A DNA stretch of 64,000 nt. It comes from Candidatus Aalborgicola bjergmarkensis. Its GTDB lineage: Bacteria; Pseudomonadota; Gammaproteobacteria; Burkholderiales; Burkholderiaceae_C. Shown one piece after another: positions 27,150 to 36,463 of this stretch (position 1 is the first letter of the stretch; each line of letters begins with the position of its first letter). The notes below the pieces were generated by a model. The model worked only from the letters and a program-made list of their open reading frames with translations, did not search any database and had not been told where the DNA came from. The stretch covers positions 1-64,000 of the forward strand of contig JADJFE010000007.1 of the NCBI GenBank assembly GCA_016708725.1. Reading direction: 5' to 3'. The translations under genes were made by a program, and so were the position numbers.

Positions 27150-27300
27150 GATACAAGAGCTGTCCCCGCTTATCCCATAAGGCTTACAGCCCGATTTGCC
27201 GTGCAAAAACGCAGTAACGCGTTTGCCTCCCCGTGGCGCTGCTGGCGTCGCTGCGCCTGGGGGGAAAATTCAGGCGATCGGGCTGTACGCCTGGGAAGCG
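27150..27300. repeat. Inverted pair of the dispersed palindromic element
   Basis: GAGCTGTCCCCGCTTATCCC (27159) with AAGGCTTACAGCCCGATTTG, and an inverse half at about 27275-27300 (GCGATCGGGCTGTACGCCTG). The arrangement mirrors the pair at 16185/16325. No gene is present between creA and the lipoprotein remnant. Confidence 0.65.
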
Positions 27301-27371
27301 GCCGTTCGCGATATTGGTTTCCTCCCTACTTCCCTACCTGTTGCCGACGACGCCACCCAGGCGCCACCGTT

Positions 27372-27512
27372 CTATGCACTGCCCGGGTGGACCTCCCAGC
27401 ACCTACACATGGCTGTACTCTTTTCCCGTTCGGTCATGCCCGCGCATGCGCTCAGGCTAAAAATTGCGGCGGCCAGGCCCACGCGGCCAAGCCATTGCTT
27501 TGATGTGCTCAT
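27372..27512 (-). pseudogene. Truncated small lipoprotein (glycine-zipper/OsmB-like)
   Basis: ATG 27512 opens MSTSKQWLGRVGLAAAIF with a lipobox (SLSAC) and the start of a mature lipoprotein (AGMTEREKSTA). Family members continue into a glycine zipper; here the frame instead reads CRCWEVHPGSA and stops after 46 residues. The 3' part has been replaced by unrelated sequence. Confidence 0.55.
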
Positions 27513-27813
27513 GGGGAACTCGCTTTCCAATGACGGTTGAAGTGCTTTCATGGTTTGATCCTTGGGTGTTGTGACTGGGAAGAATAGCCAGCCCCAGGAT
27601 GCGCGTCTGTATGCCAGCGTACGCTGGCCGTTCTGCAAACACGTAGGTATTGTAAAAATGTCGCTACAGTATTTACAGCTGCATCCGCACGTTCCATGCG
27701 GGTTGCAGGCTTTTTAGCTTCCAGTCAGTAGTCAGTCCGCTGGATTGGGGTATGCTCGGCTGGTTTTACCAAGCAAAAAATGGCTATAAGCCCCATGAAA
27801 CGTGCGATAAAAG
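27513..27813. other. Intergenic region between lipoprotein remnant and hybrid kinase
   Basis: No gene found. It contains the presumed promoter of the lipoprotein remnant at its left and the 3' flank of the hybrid kinase at its right. No strong hairpin was noticed. Confidence 0.5.
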
Positions 27814-30426
27814 CTATGTTTTTATGAGCATTGTTCCGGTATCCGCTTGCATCCCGATATAGTCGTCAATCGCCGGGAGCAGCGTAGCAAGTTCGACTTT
27901 AAGCTTTTGCAGCAGATCGCCAAAAGCAGCGGTGTCGGTGTTTTTTGCAGCGACCTCAAGCGATGCACACACCTGTTGCGCCCGAAAGGCACCGATTAGC
28001 CCCAAGCTCGACTTCAGAGCATGGCAGACCTCTCTCAGGCTTTGGGCATCCTGGGCAATTACGGCGGCTTCAATTTCTGGCATTTGCTGTGCAATCTGTT
28101 CACGCGTGAGCAGTAGCACTTTGAGCTGGATGGATAAATCACCACCCGTCATATCCAAAGCCGTAGCGGTATCAAACACCAGCAATTCGCGCTCAGGAGG
28201 AACTTCCAGCGCGTCCGGGGCGTTTTTAGACGCTCGTGTGCTGAAGTTAGCGTGCAACTCCATGATCTTATTTAACAAATCGCGGCTTTTAACGGGCTTG
28301 GACAGGTAGTCACTCATTCCGGCAGCGACGCATTGATCGCGAAAGCCGGGTATGACATGCGCCGTGAGTGCAATGATTGGTGTACCGATGCCGTAGGCTC
28401 GAATCGCTTTGGTCGCTTCAAAACCATCCACAAGAGGCATCCCGATGTCCATCAGAATCACGTCAAAGTGGCTGGCCTTAGCGTGTGCAATGGCCTCCTC
28501 ACCGTCTTGTGCGAGCATCACGGAATGTCCTGCTTTCGCAAGAACGGTCATAAAAAATTTCTGATTGGCAGTAACATCTTCAGCCAGCAGGATGCTCAGG
28601 CTGGTGCCGGTTCGAGTTCCGTACGAAAATTCGGTCGGTGACGCGCTCCCCTCCTCATTGGATACGTTCTCCTTGGCAAGGAGAAACTGCGCAGTAAACA
28701 GGAACGCACTGCCTCTTCCAATTTGACTTTCGACACAGATGTTTCCGCCCATGAGTGCCACCAGTTGGCGACAGATGGCAAGACCCAGCCCGGTGCCGCC
28801 GAATTGGCGCGATGTCGAGGCATCGGCCTGGGTAAAGGCATCGAAAATAGACAGCTGGTTTTCCGGCGCTATTCCGATGCCCGTGTCCTGGATTATGAAT
28901 CCGAGTGTTATACCGTTTGTGCCTGATTGCTCAATGGCCACCTTAAGCACTATGTGACCCTGTTGGGTGAACTTGATGGCGTTGCCGATAAGGTTGGTAA
29001 TGACTTGGCGCAAACGGGTGGGGTCGCCCATCAGGTGAGATGGAACCCGTTCGTCGATGTGATAGAAGAGATTCAACCCCTTCTTGCGGGCGCTTATCGA
29101 AAGCGATTGCACCGTTTCCGAAAGAAGGCGTTTAATGTCGAACGGCACCTGCTCCAATGCCATTTTGCCGCTTTCCATTTTCGACATATCCAGGATGTCG
29201 TTAAGCAGTGCCACCATGCTCTGTGCAGAGCTTTGGGCAACGTCGAGGCATCCCTTTTGCTCAGCAGACAAGCTGGTATCAAGCACCAGTTCCAGCATTC
29301 CGAGCACGCCATTCATCGGCGTGCGCAGATCGTGACTCACCAAAGCCAGAAACAAACTCTTGGCCACATTGGCGCGTTCGGCCTCGTTTCGGGCAGCAAT
29401 CAGCGACTTCTCGGTGGCTTTACTCCCGGTGATATCCCGAACAAACACCGATACCCGCTGGATGGATGGCACCAGGTTGATCGACACCTCTACGTCGAGT
29501 TCGTTTCCGTCCTTGCGGCGATGACGCGACTCAAATCGATCACCGCCGGTTTCCATAATCTTTTCAATACGCGCCTTGACCCCTTCTTCGTTGTCGATGA
29601 CAGTGATGTCCGTCACCCGCAAGCCCAACATCTCCGGTTTTGTATAACCCAACATGGCGCAGGCGGCGGCATTCACGTCGGTCAGACGACCCTGCAGATC
29701 AACTTGCCAATAGCCGTCGAGTGATGTCTCCAGAATGCTTTGGAGATTTTCACGGCTCGTACGCAGTTCTTCCTCAGCCTGTTTGCGTGCTGTGATATCC
29801 GTGATCGAGCCTGCCATGCTGATCAGCTGCCCTTTTTCGTCCCAAGTCGCTTTGCCTCGCGAAGAGAACCATCGGTATTCACCATTCTTACAGCGCAGAC
29901 GATGTTCAATCTCGTAAGTCGTTCTTTCTTCCAGATGCCTGCGGACAGCTTCAGCAACACGCGATGCATCGTCCGGATGAATATGGTTGAAAAAACTCGC
30001 TTGCACGTTGGGCATCTCATGGTCTTCATAACCAAGAAAGTTCTTCCAGCGCGGAGACAGGTAATTCTCGTCTTTCCCGACATACCACTCCCAGTGGCCA
30101 TCGTGGGACCCATCCATCATGCGTTGGAAACGCGCCTTGCTGCCTCGTAGCTTTGCAGTTGCATCTTCAGTTGCGGCAGCGGCAGCGGAAGTCACAGCAG
30201 CATTGGCATTGGCAGCAGCAGCATGCAGACTGTCTAGCCGCTTTATCACTACCCAACCAATTACCGTCGCCCAGCAACTGACGAAAATGACGGTGATGGC
30301 ATGCGACTGAATCAAGCTGAGCGTGCCATCGGTCAAGACTTCTTTCAGGAACTCATAGGCAACCATGGTCATTAGCGTGACCAGGAATATCCTGAGTGTC
30401 ATTGAGCGGATTGAATGCATGGTCAT
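27814..30426 (-). CDS. Hybrid sensor histidine kinase (TM-PAS-PAS-HisKA-ATPase-REC-Hpt)
   Basis: A membrane-bound phosphorelay kinase of 870 residues from ATG 30426 (a GTG at 30486 would add 20). Two membrane helices near the N-terminus (MTLRIFLVTLMTMVAYEFL; AITVIFVSCWATVIGWVVI) enclose a short loop. Then a PAS with DGHWEWYVGKDENYLS, a second PAS (SLDGYWQVDLQGRLTDV), the H-box LVSHDLRTPMNGVLG, an ATPase domain (NLIGNAIKFT, DTGIGI, GGTGLGLAI), a receiver with VILMDIGMPLVDG, and a C-terminal Hpt domain (REVCHALKSSLGLIGA). All phosphotransfer residues are present. No response regulator is adjacent. A truncated paralogue of its PAS region lies at 31168-31740. Confidence 0.9.
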   Translation of the reverse strand: MTMHSIRSMTLRIFLVTLMTMVAYEFLKEVLTDGTLSLIQSHAITVIFVSCWATVIGWVVIKRLDSLHAAAANANAAVTSAAAAATEDATAKLRGSKARFQRMMDGSHDGHWEWYVGKDENYLSPRWKNFLGYEDHEMPNVQASFFNHIHPDDASRVAEAVRRHLEERTTYEIEHRLRCKNGEYRWFSSRGKATWDEKGQLISMAGSITDITARKQAEEELRTSRENLQSILETSLDGYWQVDLQGRLTDVNAAACAMLGYTKPEMLGLRVTDITVIDNEEGVKARIEKIMETGGDRFESRHRRKDGNELDVEVSINLVPSIQRVSVFVRDITGSKATEKSLIAARNEAERANVAKSLFLALVSHDLRTPMNGVLGMLELVLDTSLSAEQKGCLDVAQSSAQSMVALLNDILDMSKMESGKMALEQVPFDIKRLLSETVQSLSISARKKGLNLFYHIDERVPSHLMGDPTRLRQVITNLIGNAIKFTQQGHIVLKVAIEQSGTNGITLGFIIQDTGIGIAPENQLSIFDAFTQADASTSRQFGGTGLGLAICRQLVALMGGNICVESQIGRGSAFLFTAQFLLAKENVSNEEGSASPTEFSYGTRTGTSLSILLAEDVTANQKFFMTVLAKAGHSVMLAQDGEEAIAHAKASHFDVILMDIGMPLVDGFEATKAIRAYGIGTPIIALTAHVIPGFRDQCVAAGMSDYLSKPVKSRDLLNKIMELHANFSTRASKNAPDALEVPPERELLVFDTATALDMTGGDLSIQLKVLLLTREQIAQQMPEIEAAVIAQDAQSLREVCHALKSSLGLIGAFRAQQVCASLEVAAKNTDTAAFGDLLQKLKVELATLLPAIDDYIGMQADTGTMLIKT

Positions 30427-30532
30427 AACTAATGCTCGCTTAGGATGCAGTTTCGTGGTTCCGGCTATATATGACGTAGAAGTCACTGGCGCTACGCGGT
30501 TTTATCGCGTAGCGTCCGTGTGGACTGCCGGG

Positions 30533-30871
30533 TTAGCCGCTGGGTTGAGCAGCATGTTGCAAAGCCTCGGTAGCCCATTGATTCAGGCTCTTGCCTGCAG
30601 CCTGCGCAGCAATGAGAGCGCGACCATGAACTTCAGGCGGTACGCGCAGCAGCAATTTGCCGGAAGCCGGCTTCTCGGGGCTTATGCCCTGCTGCTTGCA
30701 GTCCGCCAGATAGTCCTTGACCGCGAGCTCGAACTCGGACCTCAACTCGGCAACCGCTTCGCCATGAAAGCTGATGATGTTGCGAATGCCGAGAATACGG
30801 CCCACGAAAATATTGTCACGCTCGTCATACTCAATGCGAGCGGTATAGCCTTTGTAAGTCATGGTGTTCAT
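30533..30871 (-). CDS. hicB: HicB antitoxin
   Basis: A 112-residue HicB antitoxin with the partial RNase-H-like fold opening MTYKGYTARIEYDERDNIF, then GIRNIISFHGEAVAELRSEF, and a C-terminal ribbon-helix-helix (LRVPPEVHGRALIAAQAAGK). The start at 30871 overlaps the hicA stop by four bases, so toxin precedes antitoxin as is usual for hicAB. Confidence 0.9.
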   Translation of the reverse strand: MNTMTYKGYTARIEYDERDNIFVGRILGIRNIISFHGEAVAELRSEFELAVKDYLADCKQQGISPEKPASGKLLLRVPPEVHGRALIAAQAAGKSLNQWATEALQHAAQPSG

Positions 30872-31122
30872 GGCAGCACTCCTGCAAGTTCCAATAGTTC
30901 GCGAACCTCTTCGACCTGATAACGCTTGGCCTCCTTGCCCGGATGCGGCCGGTGGCAGCGCCACTGTTCGCCATTCAGTTCGATTCTGACCCGCGAGCCT
31001 TCGCGCCCAGAAACGGAACCTCCGAGCGCTTTGATAAGCGCCTCGATGTCAGCGAACACGATGGACGCAGACGTCGGTCGAGCAAAGATTGCTGCAAGCG
31101 TTTTGCGGTGTTTGGTGTTCAT
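30868..31122 (-). CDS. hicA: HicA toxin
   Basis: An 84-residue HicA mRNA interferase (MNTKHRKTLAAIFARP) with GGSVSGREGSRVRIEL and the catalytic-histidine region WRCHRPHP. It is a little longer than the minimal family. ATG 31122 is preferred over TTG 31128. The pair sits between the hybrid kinase and a truncated duplicate of that kinase's PAS region. Confidence 0.88.
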   Translation of the reverse strand: MNTKHRKTLAAIFARPTSASIVFADIEALIKALGGSVSGREGSRVRIELNGEQWRCHRPHPGKEAKRYQVEEVRELLELAGVLP

Positions 31123-31167
31123 GGCCAAATGATAGCTAAAAGTGCTATCACAAGCAAATGTGACTGT

Positions 31168-31740
31168 AAGTGGCTAGCCGTTCTTCGTTGTCGATGACAG
31201 TGATGTCCGTCACCGACAAGGCCAACATCTCCAGTTTTGTATAACCCAACATGGCGCAGGCGGCGGCATTCACATCGGTAATACGGCCCTGCAGATCAAC
31301 TTGCCAATAGCCGTCGAGTGATGTCTCCAGAATGCTTTGGAGATTTTCATGGCTCGTACGCAGTTCTTCTTCTGTGCGCTTCTGATCGGTAATGTCGATC
31401 ATGGTGCAAATCAAATACAGAGGTTTACCGAACGCGTCGAATACCGGATTCTTAAAGGTGTGGCAGATGCGGTTTTGTTGAAGGCCCACGCTCCAAACAG
31501 TTTCTTCTAAATCAAATGCGTGTCCGCGCTCAAACGCCATTCTGTCTATGTCCAGAAAATGCTGCATCTGCTCAATCAGGAAAAACTGGCTTGCGTCAGT
31601 GCCGTAAAGATCGTCATGACGCAAGCCAAGCTGTTTCTCACCGGCCTTGTTCAGGATGAGAAAACGGCTTTGCGCATCCTTGATGAACACAACGTTAGGG
31701 ATAGCGTCAACAAATACGCGCAGAGTCGCTAGGTCTATAG
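31168..31740 (-). pseudogene. Truncated PAS-PAS fragment, paralogue of the hybrid kinase
   Basis: The minus strand encodes a PAS domain (DAIPNVVFIKDAQSRFLILN to ICTMIDITDQK) followed by a second PAS nearly identical to that of the neighbouring kinase (NLQSILETSLDGYWQVDLQG, then TDITVIDNEE). Homology stops exactly at DNEE; the frame then reads RLATYSHICL and ends. No transmitter domain is present. The upstream end is closed by a stop in frame near 31770. It is a remnant of a second, related kinase whose 3' part was lost. Confidence 0.75.
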
Positions 31741-32115
31741 ATGTGAATGGCTGCCGGAATGCGCGTCAATCTGGCGGCAGAGGTATTGCGCAGAACTACG
31801 GATTTGCACGCCATGGGGGGCTTGAAAGGAGCCCGAAGGGCGAGTTTCAAGACCCCCATGGCGTGGCGGCAATTCTCGGGATGTGGTGTTGTGATTTGCG
31901 TTTGAGGCAAGGCTTGGGATGCACTAGCCAAGCAATCCGGGAGGAGTAGAAACGAGCTTGCCGTAAAGCTCGAAGCAGGCACGACATCAGCCAATAACGT
32001 CGAAAGTTCAAACCGATGTCGTGCCCCGAGCCCGGGAGGGCGACGTTGCCAGTGTCAGTATGTCACGAAACTCTAGGCATTGTCCAGCCCAACCCCCGTC
32101 GGCCACTTTTTGGCG
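31741..32115. other. Hairpin-rich leader upstream of the IS21-like element
   Basis: No gene. Three strong inverted repeats were seen: CATGGGGGGCTTGAAA paired with TTTCAAGACCCCCATG (31813-31858), GAGCTT/AAGCTC (31954-31971) and GGCACGACATC (31978-31988) paired with GATGTCGTGCC (32015-32025). They may belong to the left end or leader of the transposon; I could not define terminal repeats. Confidence 0.5.
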
Positions 32116-32529
32116 ATGGAACCTCCCGCAAGGCGTTACTTGTGTGCTCGTTGCAGCATCCTGGTGCTCATATGCAGCCGTTGTGATCGTGGTAATCGCT
32201 ACTGCAAAGACTGTGCATCGACACAGCGGGCACGCTGCGTACGCGAGGCAGGAAAACGCTACCAAAGTAGCAGACGTGGTCGCCACGCCCATGCTCGGCG
32301 ACAGCAGCGCTGGAGGGCAAAACACAAAAAAGTGACGCATCAGGGTTCCCCACCCCCCACAGCATTTGCTCTACTGGACGCGGATGTGAGTGCAATCAAA
32401 GTCGATGTGCCACAGCGGCTCTGGCAGTGTCATTTCTGTCAAAGCAGCTGCGCTGAATTTGTGCGTATCGACTTTTTACGCCGTCGCATCCGTCGTTCAA
32501 CCCCACAAGGAAGCACACCATGCCCGTGA
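32116..32529 (+). CDS. Cys-rich zinc-ribbon-like protein accompanying the IS21-type element
   Basis: A 137-residue basic protein with Cys pairs in YLCARC, ICSRCDRGNRYCKDC and later WQCHFCQSSC, linked by an Arg-rich region (GKRYQSSRRGRHAHARRQQR, then KVTHQGSP). I know such proteins as frequent passengers directly upstream of istA-like genes in proteobacterial IS21-type elements; their role is not known to me. The frame appears intact and overlaps the istA start by ten bases, although istA and istB themselves are frameshifted. Confidence 0.65.
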   Translation: MEPPARRYLCARCSILVLICSRCDRGNRYCKDCASTQRARCVREAGKRYQSSRRGRHAHARRQQRWRAKHKKVTHQGSPPPTAFALLDADVSAIKVDVPQRLWQCHFCQSSCAEFVRIDFLRRRIRRSTPQGSTPCP

Positions 32530-33967
32530 CCCCTGAACTCAGAGCCAAGATATTGCGTTATTACCATGCAGAGAAGTGGCCAACCGGCACCATTGCTCGC
32601 CAACTCAAGGTGCACCACGGCACGGTCGAGAGAGTCTTGCGCCAAGCGGGCTTGCCCCGCATCGGAACTGTGCGCGCATCAAACATCGATGCCTATTTGC
32701 CGTTCGTTCTTGAGACCTTGAAGAAGTTTCCCGATCTCAGGGCCAGCCGGCTGTACGCCATGGTCACAGTGCGTGGCTACCAAGGTGGCCCAGATCATTT
32801 CGCCACCTCATCGCCCAGCATCGACCCAGACCCTTGCCCGAGGCGTATCTGCGTTTGGTTACCCTTATCGGCGAACAAGCTCAGATTGACTGGGGCCACT
32901 TTGGCCACCTGCAAATCGGCAAAGCCAAACGGCCTTTGATGGCCTTCGTGGCCGTGCTGTCCTGGTCACGGCGTATTTTTTGCGTTTCTCCCTGGATGCG
33001 CGTATGGAGAGTTTTTGCGTGGCCATGTCCAGGCGTTCCAGTCCTGGGGTGGTGTGCCCAGGATACTGCTGTATGACAATCTCAAAAGCGCCGTGTTGGA
33101 GCGCCAGGGTGATGCCATTCGATTCTCACCAGCACTACTGGATTTTGCCGCCCACTACCACTTCGAACCGCGCCCGGTGGCCGTGGCCAGAGGGAATGAG
33201 AAGGGCGTGTCGAACGCGCCATTCGCTATATCCGTGACAACTTCTTTGCCGCACGTACATTTACCGATCTGGATGACCTCAATGCCCAGGCCGATGCGTG
33301 GATCAATGGAACTGCCAGTGATCGGGCTTGTCCGCAAGACAAAACCATGACGGTAGCACAGGCCTTTTCCCAGGAGGTGCCACGCCTTCTGCAATTGCCT
33401 GCCAACCCCTATCCGGTGGAAGAGCGTGTGGTGGTCAAGGTCGGAAAAACCCCGTATGTTCGCTTTGACCTCAATGACTATTCGGTACCGCACACCCATG
33501 TGCGCAAAACGCTCACGGTGCTTGCTGATACCAAAACGGTGCGTATTCTGGATGCCCAGACGGTGGTGGCCATCCACGCTCGCAGCTATGACAAGGGTCA
33601 GCAAATCGAGATTGAATCACACATCAAAGACCTGGTTGAGAGAAAAGCCGCAGCGCACGCCCAGCGTGGTATGAATCGTTTGCAGCAGGCCGTACCTGCC
33701 AGCGTGGAGTTACTCACACAGGCCGCAGCCAAAGGTGAACACCTGGGCGCTATCACTGCAGCGCTGCTGCGATTGCTTGATCGCTACGGTGCCGACCAGG
33801 TGCAAACGGCCGTTCTGAACGCACTGCAACGCAAGGTACCCCACCCCAATGCAGTTCGTCTGGCGCTGGAGGCACAGCGCCAAGCCCAGCAAGCCCCTGC
33901 GCCGGTGGTCGTGCAACTCAGTGAAAACGTTCGACTGCGTGACGCGGTGATCCACCCCACCCATTGA
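32520..33967 (+). pseudogene. istA: IS21-family transposase IstA, multiply frameshifted
   Basis: DDE-type transposase gene. Homology runs through the whole interval but jumps frame at least four times: N-terminal HTH from 32520 (YHAEKWPTGTIARQLKVHHG), catalytic Asp region QIDWGHFGHLQ from ~32834, a third frame at ~32980, second Asp region ILLYDNLKSAVLERQG and GNEKG from 33015, and the C-terminal part from ~33347. The D-D-E residues can all be traced across frames, so it was once complete. As it stands no functional transposase can be made. Confidence 0.85.
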
Positions 33968-34015
33968 AAATTACGACCAATTAAACAACACTGATTCCCA
34001 ACCAGAAACATCAAG

Positions 34016-34771
34016 GGGCGACAACGATGGATCCCAAAATGATGCTTTGTTCACGCGAGCCAAAATCTACGCCTACACGGTGTGCTGGAACATTGGTCAG
34101 AACTGGCCGATGCCCCTGGCTGCCAAGTCTGCTGGACTGGGAGGAGCACGCACGTACCCAGCGCAGCCTTGAGCGACGCCTGAATGACGCACGCATCGGG
34201 CGATTCAAGGCACTAGCGGACTTTGACTGGAAGTGGCCCAAACAATGTGATCGCGCAGCCATCGAGGCTTTGATGACGCTGGAGTTCATGGCGCAATCCG
34301 TCAACGTGATATTGCGCGGTAACAATGGCGTGGGCAAGTCAATGCTGGCAAAAATGTGGCTTATCAGGCTCTGGTTCAGGGTTTTACGGTGCGCTTCACC
34401 ACTGCAGGAGAGATGTTGGGGAGTTGGCTGCCATGGACAGTGATGCGGCGCTACGCAGGCGTTTGCGTCATTACGTCAATCCGGATTTGTTGGTGATTGA
34501 TGAGATCGGCTACCTCTCATACTCAAACCGGCATGCCGACTTGCTCTTCGAGTTGATCAACCGTCGCTATGAGGTCAAGAGCACGATTGTGACCACCAAT
34601 AAGGCGTTTGCCGACTGGGGGGATGTCTTTCCCAATGCCGCTTGTGTGGTGTCCTTGGTTGACCGCCTGGTGCATCACTCTGAGGTGATTGGCATCGAGG
34701 GCGAATCCTATCGTCTCAAGAGAGGCACAGGCACGATCCACAGATATGGCAGCCAAACGCAGAAAGGCTAA
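34016..34771 (+). pseudogene. istB: IS21-family helper ATPase IstB, frameshifted
   Basis: AAA+ ATPase that assists IstA. The first frame carries LDWEEHARTQRSLERRLNDA and Walker A GNNGVGKSMLAK; a shift near 34350-34430 moves the rest (DSDAALRRRLRHY, LLVIDEIGYLSYSNRHADLL, VTTNKAFADWG, then GESYRLK) into another frame. An earlier shift near 34080 also seems likely because the N-terminus is scrambled. It follows the istA remnant directly. Confidence 0.82.
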
Positions 34772-34774
34772 ATC

Positions 34775-34990
34775 ATGAAGCGCGTTACAAAACATATGCA
34801 ATTGCCTTCAGGGCGACAATCCGGTCTGTTCCTGACCATCGACAATGACTGGAGCACTGAGCAGGCAGCGGCCGTTGCAGAGTTGTTGGAGGACTTGCTG
34901 CATGTGATTCACAGCCGTTATCAGGACAAACTACATGCGCACCAGAAAGCCACGTATCACTCGATTCAAGCCTGTTTACTCAGACGATGA
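34775..34990 (+). CDS. Small protein at the 3' end of the IS21-type element
   Basis: A 71-residue reading frame starting three bases after istB. The central part (SGLFLTIDNDWSTEQAAAVA, ELLEDLLHVIHSRYQ) resembles short proteins that often follow istB in this group of elements (from memory). Role unknown. It appears intact. Confidence 0.5.
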   Translation: MKRVTKHMQLPSGRQSGLFLTIDNDWSTEQAAAVAELLEDLLHVIHSRYQDKLHAHQKATYHSIQACLLRR

Positions 34991-35037
34991 TGATGGGTGC
35001 CATTCTGATCTCAACTATTGTTTTCTGAACCAATAAC

Positions 35038-35064
35038 TAAGGGCCGACAAGGCCCTTTTTGTTT
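35038..35064 (+). terminator. Hairpin terminator after the IS element
   Basis: AGGGCC-GACAA-GGCCCT followed directly by TTTTT: a short GC-rich stem and T-run typical of an intrinsic terminator for plus-strand transcripts leaving the IS genes. Confidence 0.7.
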
Positions 35065-35223
35065 GTGCACCAGCGCTTGAAAAACTCCGCCAAATTTGCG
35101 CGCTATTAGACAGCCGGTAACAATAGAAAAGAGTTTTGTGTTAGCGTGGTTCACGGCAATCCAAAAGAATGATTTCTAGGTTGAATTCATGCTCATAGCT
35201 AAGCCTCTTCGAATGCAGCAAAA

Positions 35224-35254
35224 AGCCGGATCGATTGATCCGGCTTTTTTTGTT
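35224..35254. terminator. Bidirectional hairpin terminator
   Basis: GCCGGATC-GATT-GATCCGGC with an A-run on the left and T7 on the right. It can stop minus-strand transcription from the thiolase/SDR operon, which ends 18 bases away, and plus-strand read-through from the left. Confidence 0.85.
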
Positions 35255-35271
35255 GGAACACCTTCCCAGAG

Positions 35272-36066
35272 TTACTTGGCGATACCCTTGGAGTAACAAA
35301 GTCCGCCCGTGATTTCGAGCGTGGTGGCGTTGATCGCCTCGTTTGCGACACAGTGGCCAATCAAGCTGGCAATCTCTTCGGGTTCGATCAGGCGGCCCAG
35401 ATGCACATCGTTCAACAAGGACTTCAATGCTTCCTGGTTCATGCCCAGCAGCAAGGGCGTGCCGGTGTAGCCCGGAGCGATGCCCACGCAGCGGATGTTG
35501 CGAATGCCGCGCAGCAAGAACTCGCCCACCATGATCTTGGGCAGGAGGGCATCGGCAACTTTGGTCGAGGAGTAATTCAACTGACCAACCTGGCCCTCCT
35601 TGTTGATGGAGGAAATGGTAACCAGAAGTCCTGGCCAGCCGCCGTTGACCATTGCTTCGGCTGAGTCACGCAAGGTCAGGAAGGTGCCCGTCAAATTCAC
35701 GTCGATGACCGGCTGCCACTTGTCCAGACCCATTTTCTTGCTGACCTTGCCGGTTTCCTTGTCCAGCGTCAGCATGGTGCCATCCCGGATGATCCCGGCG
35801 CAAGCCACCGCGATATTGATCTGGCCAAAGGCATCCACTGCGGCCTTGATGAATTTGGCTGTATCCGCCTCACTCGAAACATTGGCCTGTACACCAATGA
35901 CCTCGCCGCCCATGTCCTTGATGTCCTTGACCACCCGGTCGATATTGGCCTGCACCATATCGACGATCACGACCTTGGCGCCATTGCGCGTGAAATACTT
36001 GGCAACGGCCTCGCCAATTCCATTGCCCCCGCCGGTAATGACAGCAACACTTCCCTTGATTTCCAT
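35272..36066 (-). CDS. Short-chain dehydrogenase/reductase
   Basis: A 264-residue NAD(P)-dependent SDR. ATG 36066 is preceded by GGAG at ideal spacing. The Rossmann motif is TGGGNGIGEA, the catalytic set is S in VTISSINKEG and YSSTK, and CAGII is the usual NAG-like strand. It is last in an operon with a thiolase and a small protein, which points to a dehydrogenase step in CoA-ester breakdown or synthesis; the 3-hydroxyacyl-CoA class is plausible, the exact substrate unknown. An insertion of about ten residues (LTLDKETGKVSKKMG) lies before the active-site strand. Confidence 0.88.
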   Translation of the reverse strand: MEIKGSVAVITGGGNGIGEAVAKYFTRNGAKVVIVDMVQANIDRVVKDIKDMGGEVIGVQANVSSEADTAKFIKAAVDAFGQINIAVACAGIIRDGTMLTLDKETGKVSKKMGLDKWQPVIDVNLTGTFLTLRDSAEAMVNGGWPGLLVTISSINKEGQVGQLNYSSTKVADALLPKIMVGEFLLRGIRNIRCVGIAPGYTGTPLLLGMNQEALKSLLNDVHLGRLIEPEEIASLIGHCVANEAINATTLEITGGLCYSKGIAK

Positions 36067-36119
36067 AGTCAATCTCCTTCTTGATAAAAAATAAAAAATA
36101 ATTGCAGCAGTCGCGGCTG

Positions 36120-36452
36120 CTATGCGGGAAAAGAAGCCGAGTCCTTTTCCCAGTAAATAAAGTTGGGATGACCTACATCCGGGCCAATGATTTTCAGGTC
36201 TCCCACCCAACTGGGATGGGTCGTATCAGGCCCAATCAGCTTGATGCCCACCGGAAAAATGGAGCACACCAGTGCACGGGCCCGGCTTTCGGCTGTGTCC
36301 TGGGCCAGTCCGGCAAACAAGCCAGCGGCCACGCAGACCGCCGCGCCCTGTGGGGTTTTGCGGAAGATGTCCCAGCGCGCACCGGCGCCCTGCCCTGTTG
36401 CTGGTGCTGGCTCAACCGTGAAATCCATGTCGTTATAACGAAAACTTGTCAT
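36120..36452 (-). CDS. Small protein of unknown function in the thiolase operon
   Basis: A 110-residue protein (MTSFRYNDMDFTVEPAPA; WDIFRKTPQGAAVCVAAGLF; ending HPNFIYWEKDSASFPA). I recognise no domain. It lacks the four-Cys zinc ribbon of the DUF35/OB-fold partners that usually accompany such thiolases. ATG 36452 follows GAGAGG. Its place between thiolase and SDR suggests a subunit or accessory factor. Confidence 0.65.
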   Translation of the reverse strand: MTSFRYNDMDFTVEPAPATGQGAGARWDIFRKTPQGAAVCVAAGLFAGLAQDTAESRARALVCSIFPVGIKLIGPDTTHPSWVGDLKIIGPDVGHPNFIYWEKDSASFPA

Positions 36453-36463
36453 GGTGCAACCTC

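Noticed and set aside
27196..27540. A 114-codon plus-strand frame
   Set aside because: Antisense to the lipoprotein remnant and partly made of the palindromic repeat.
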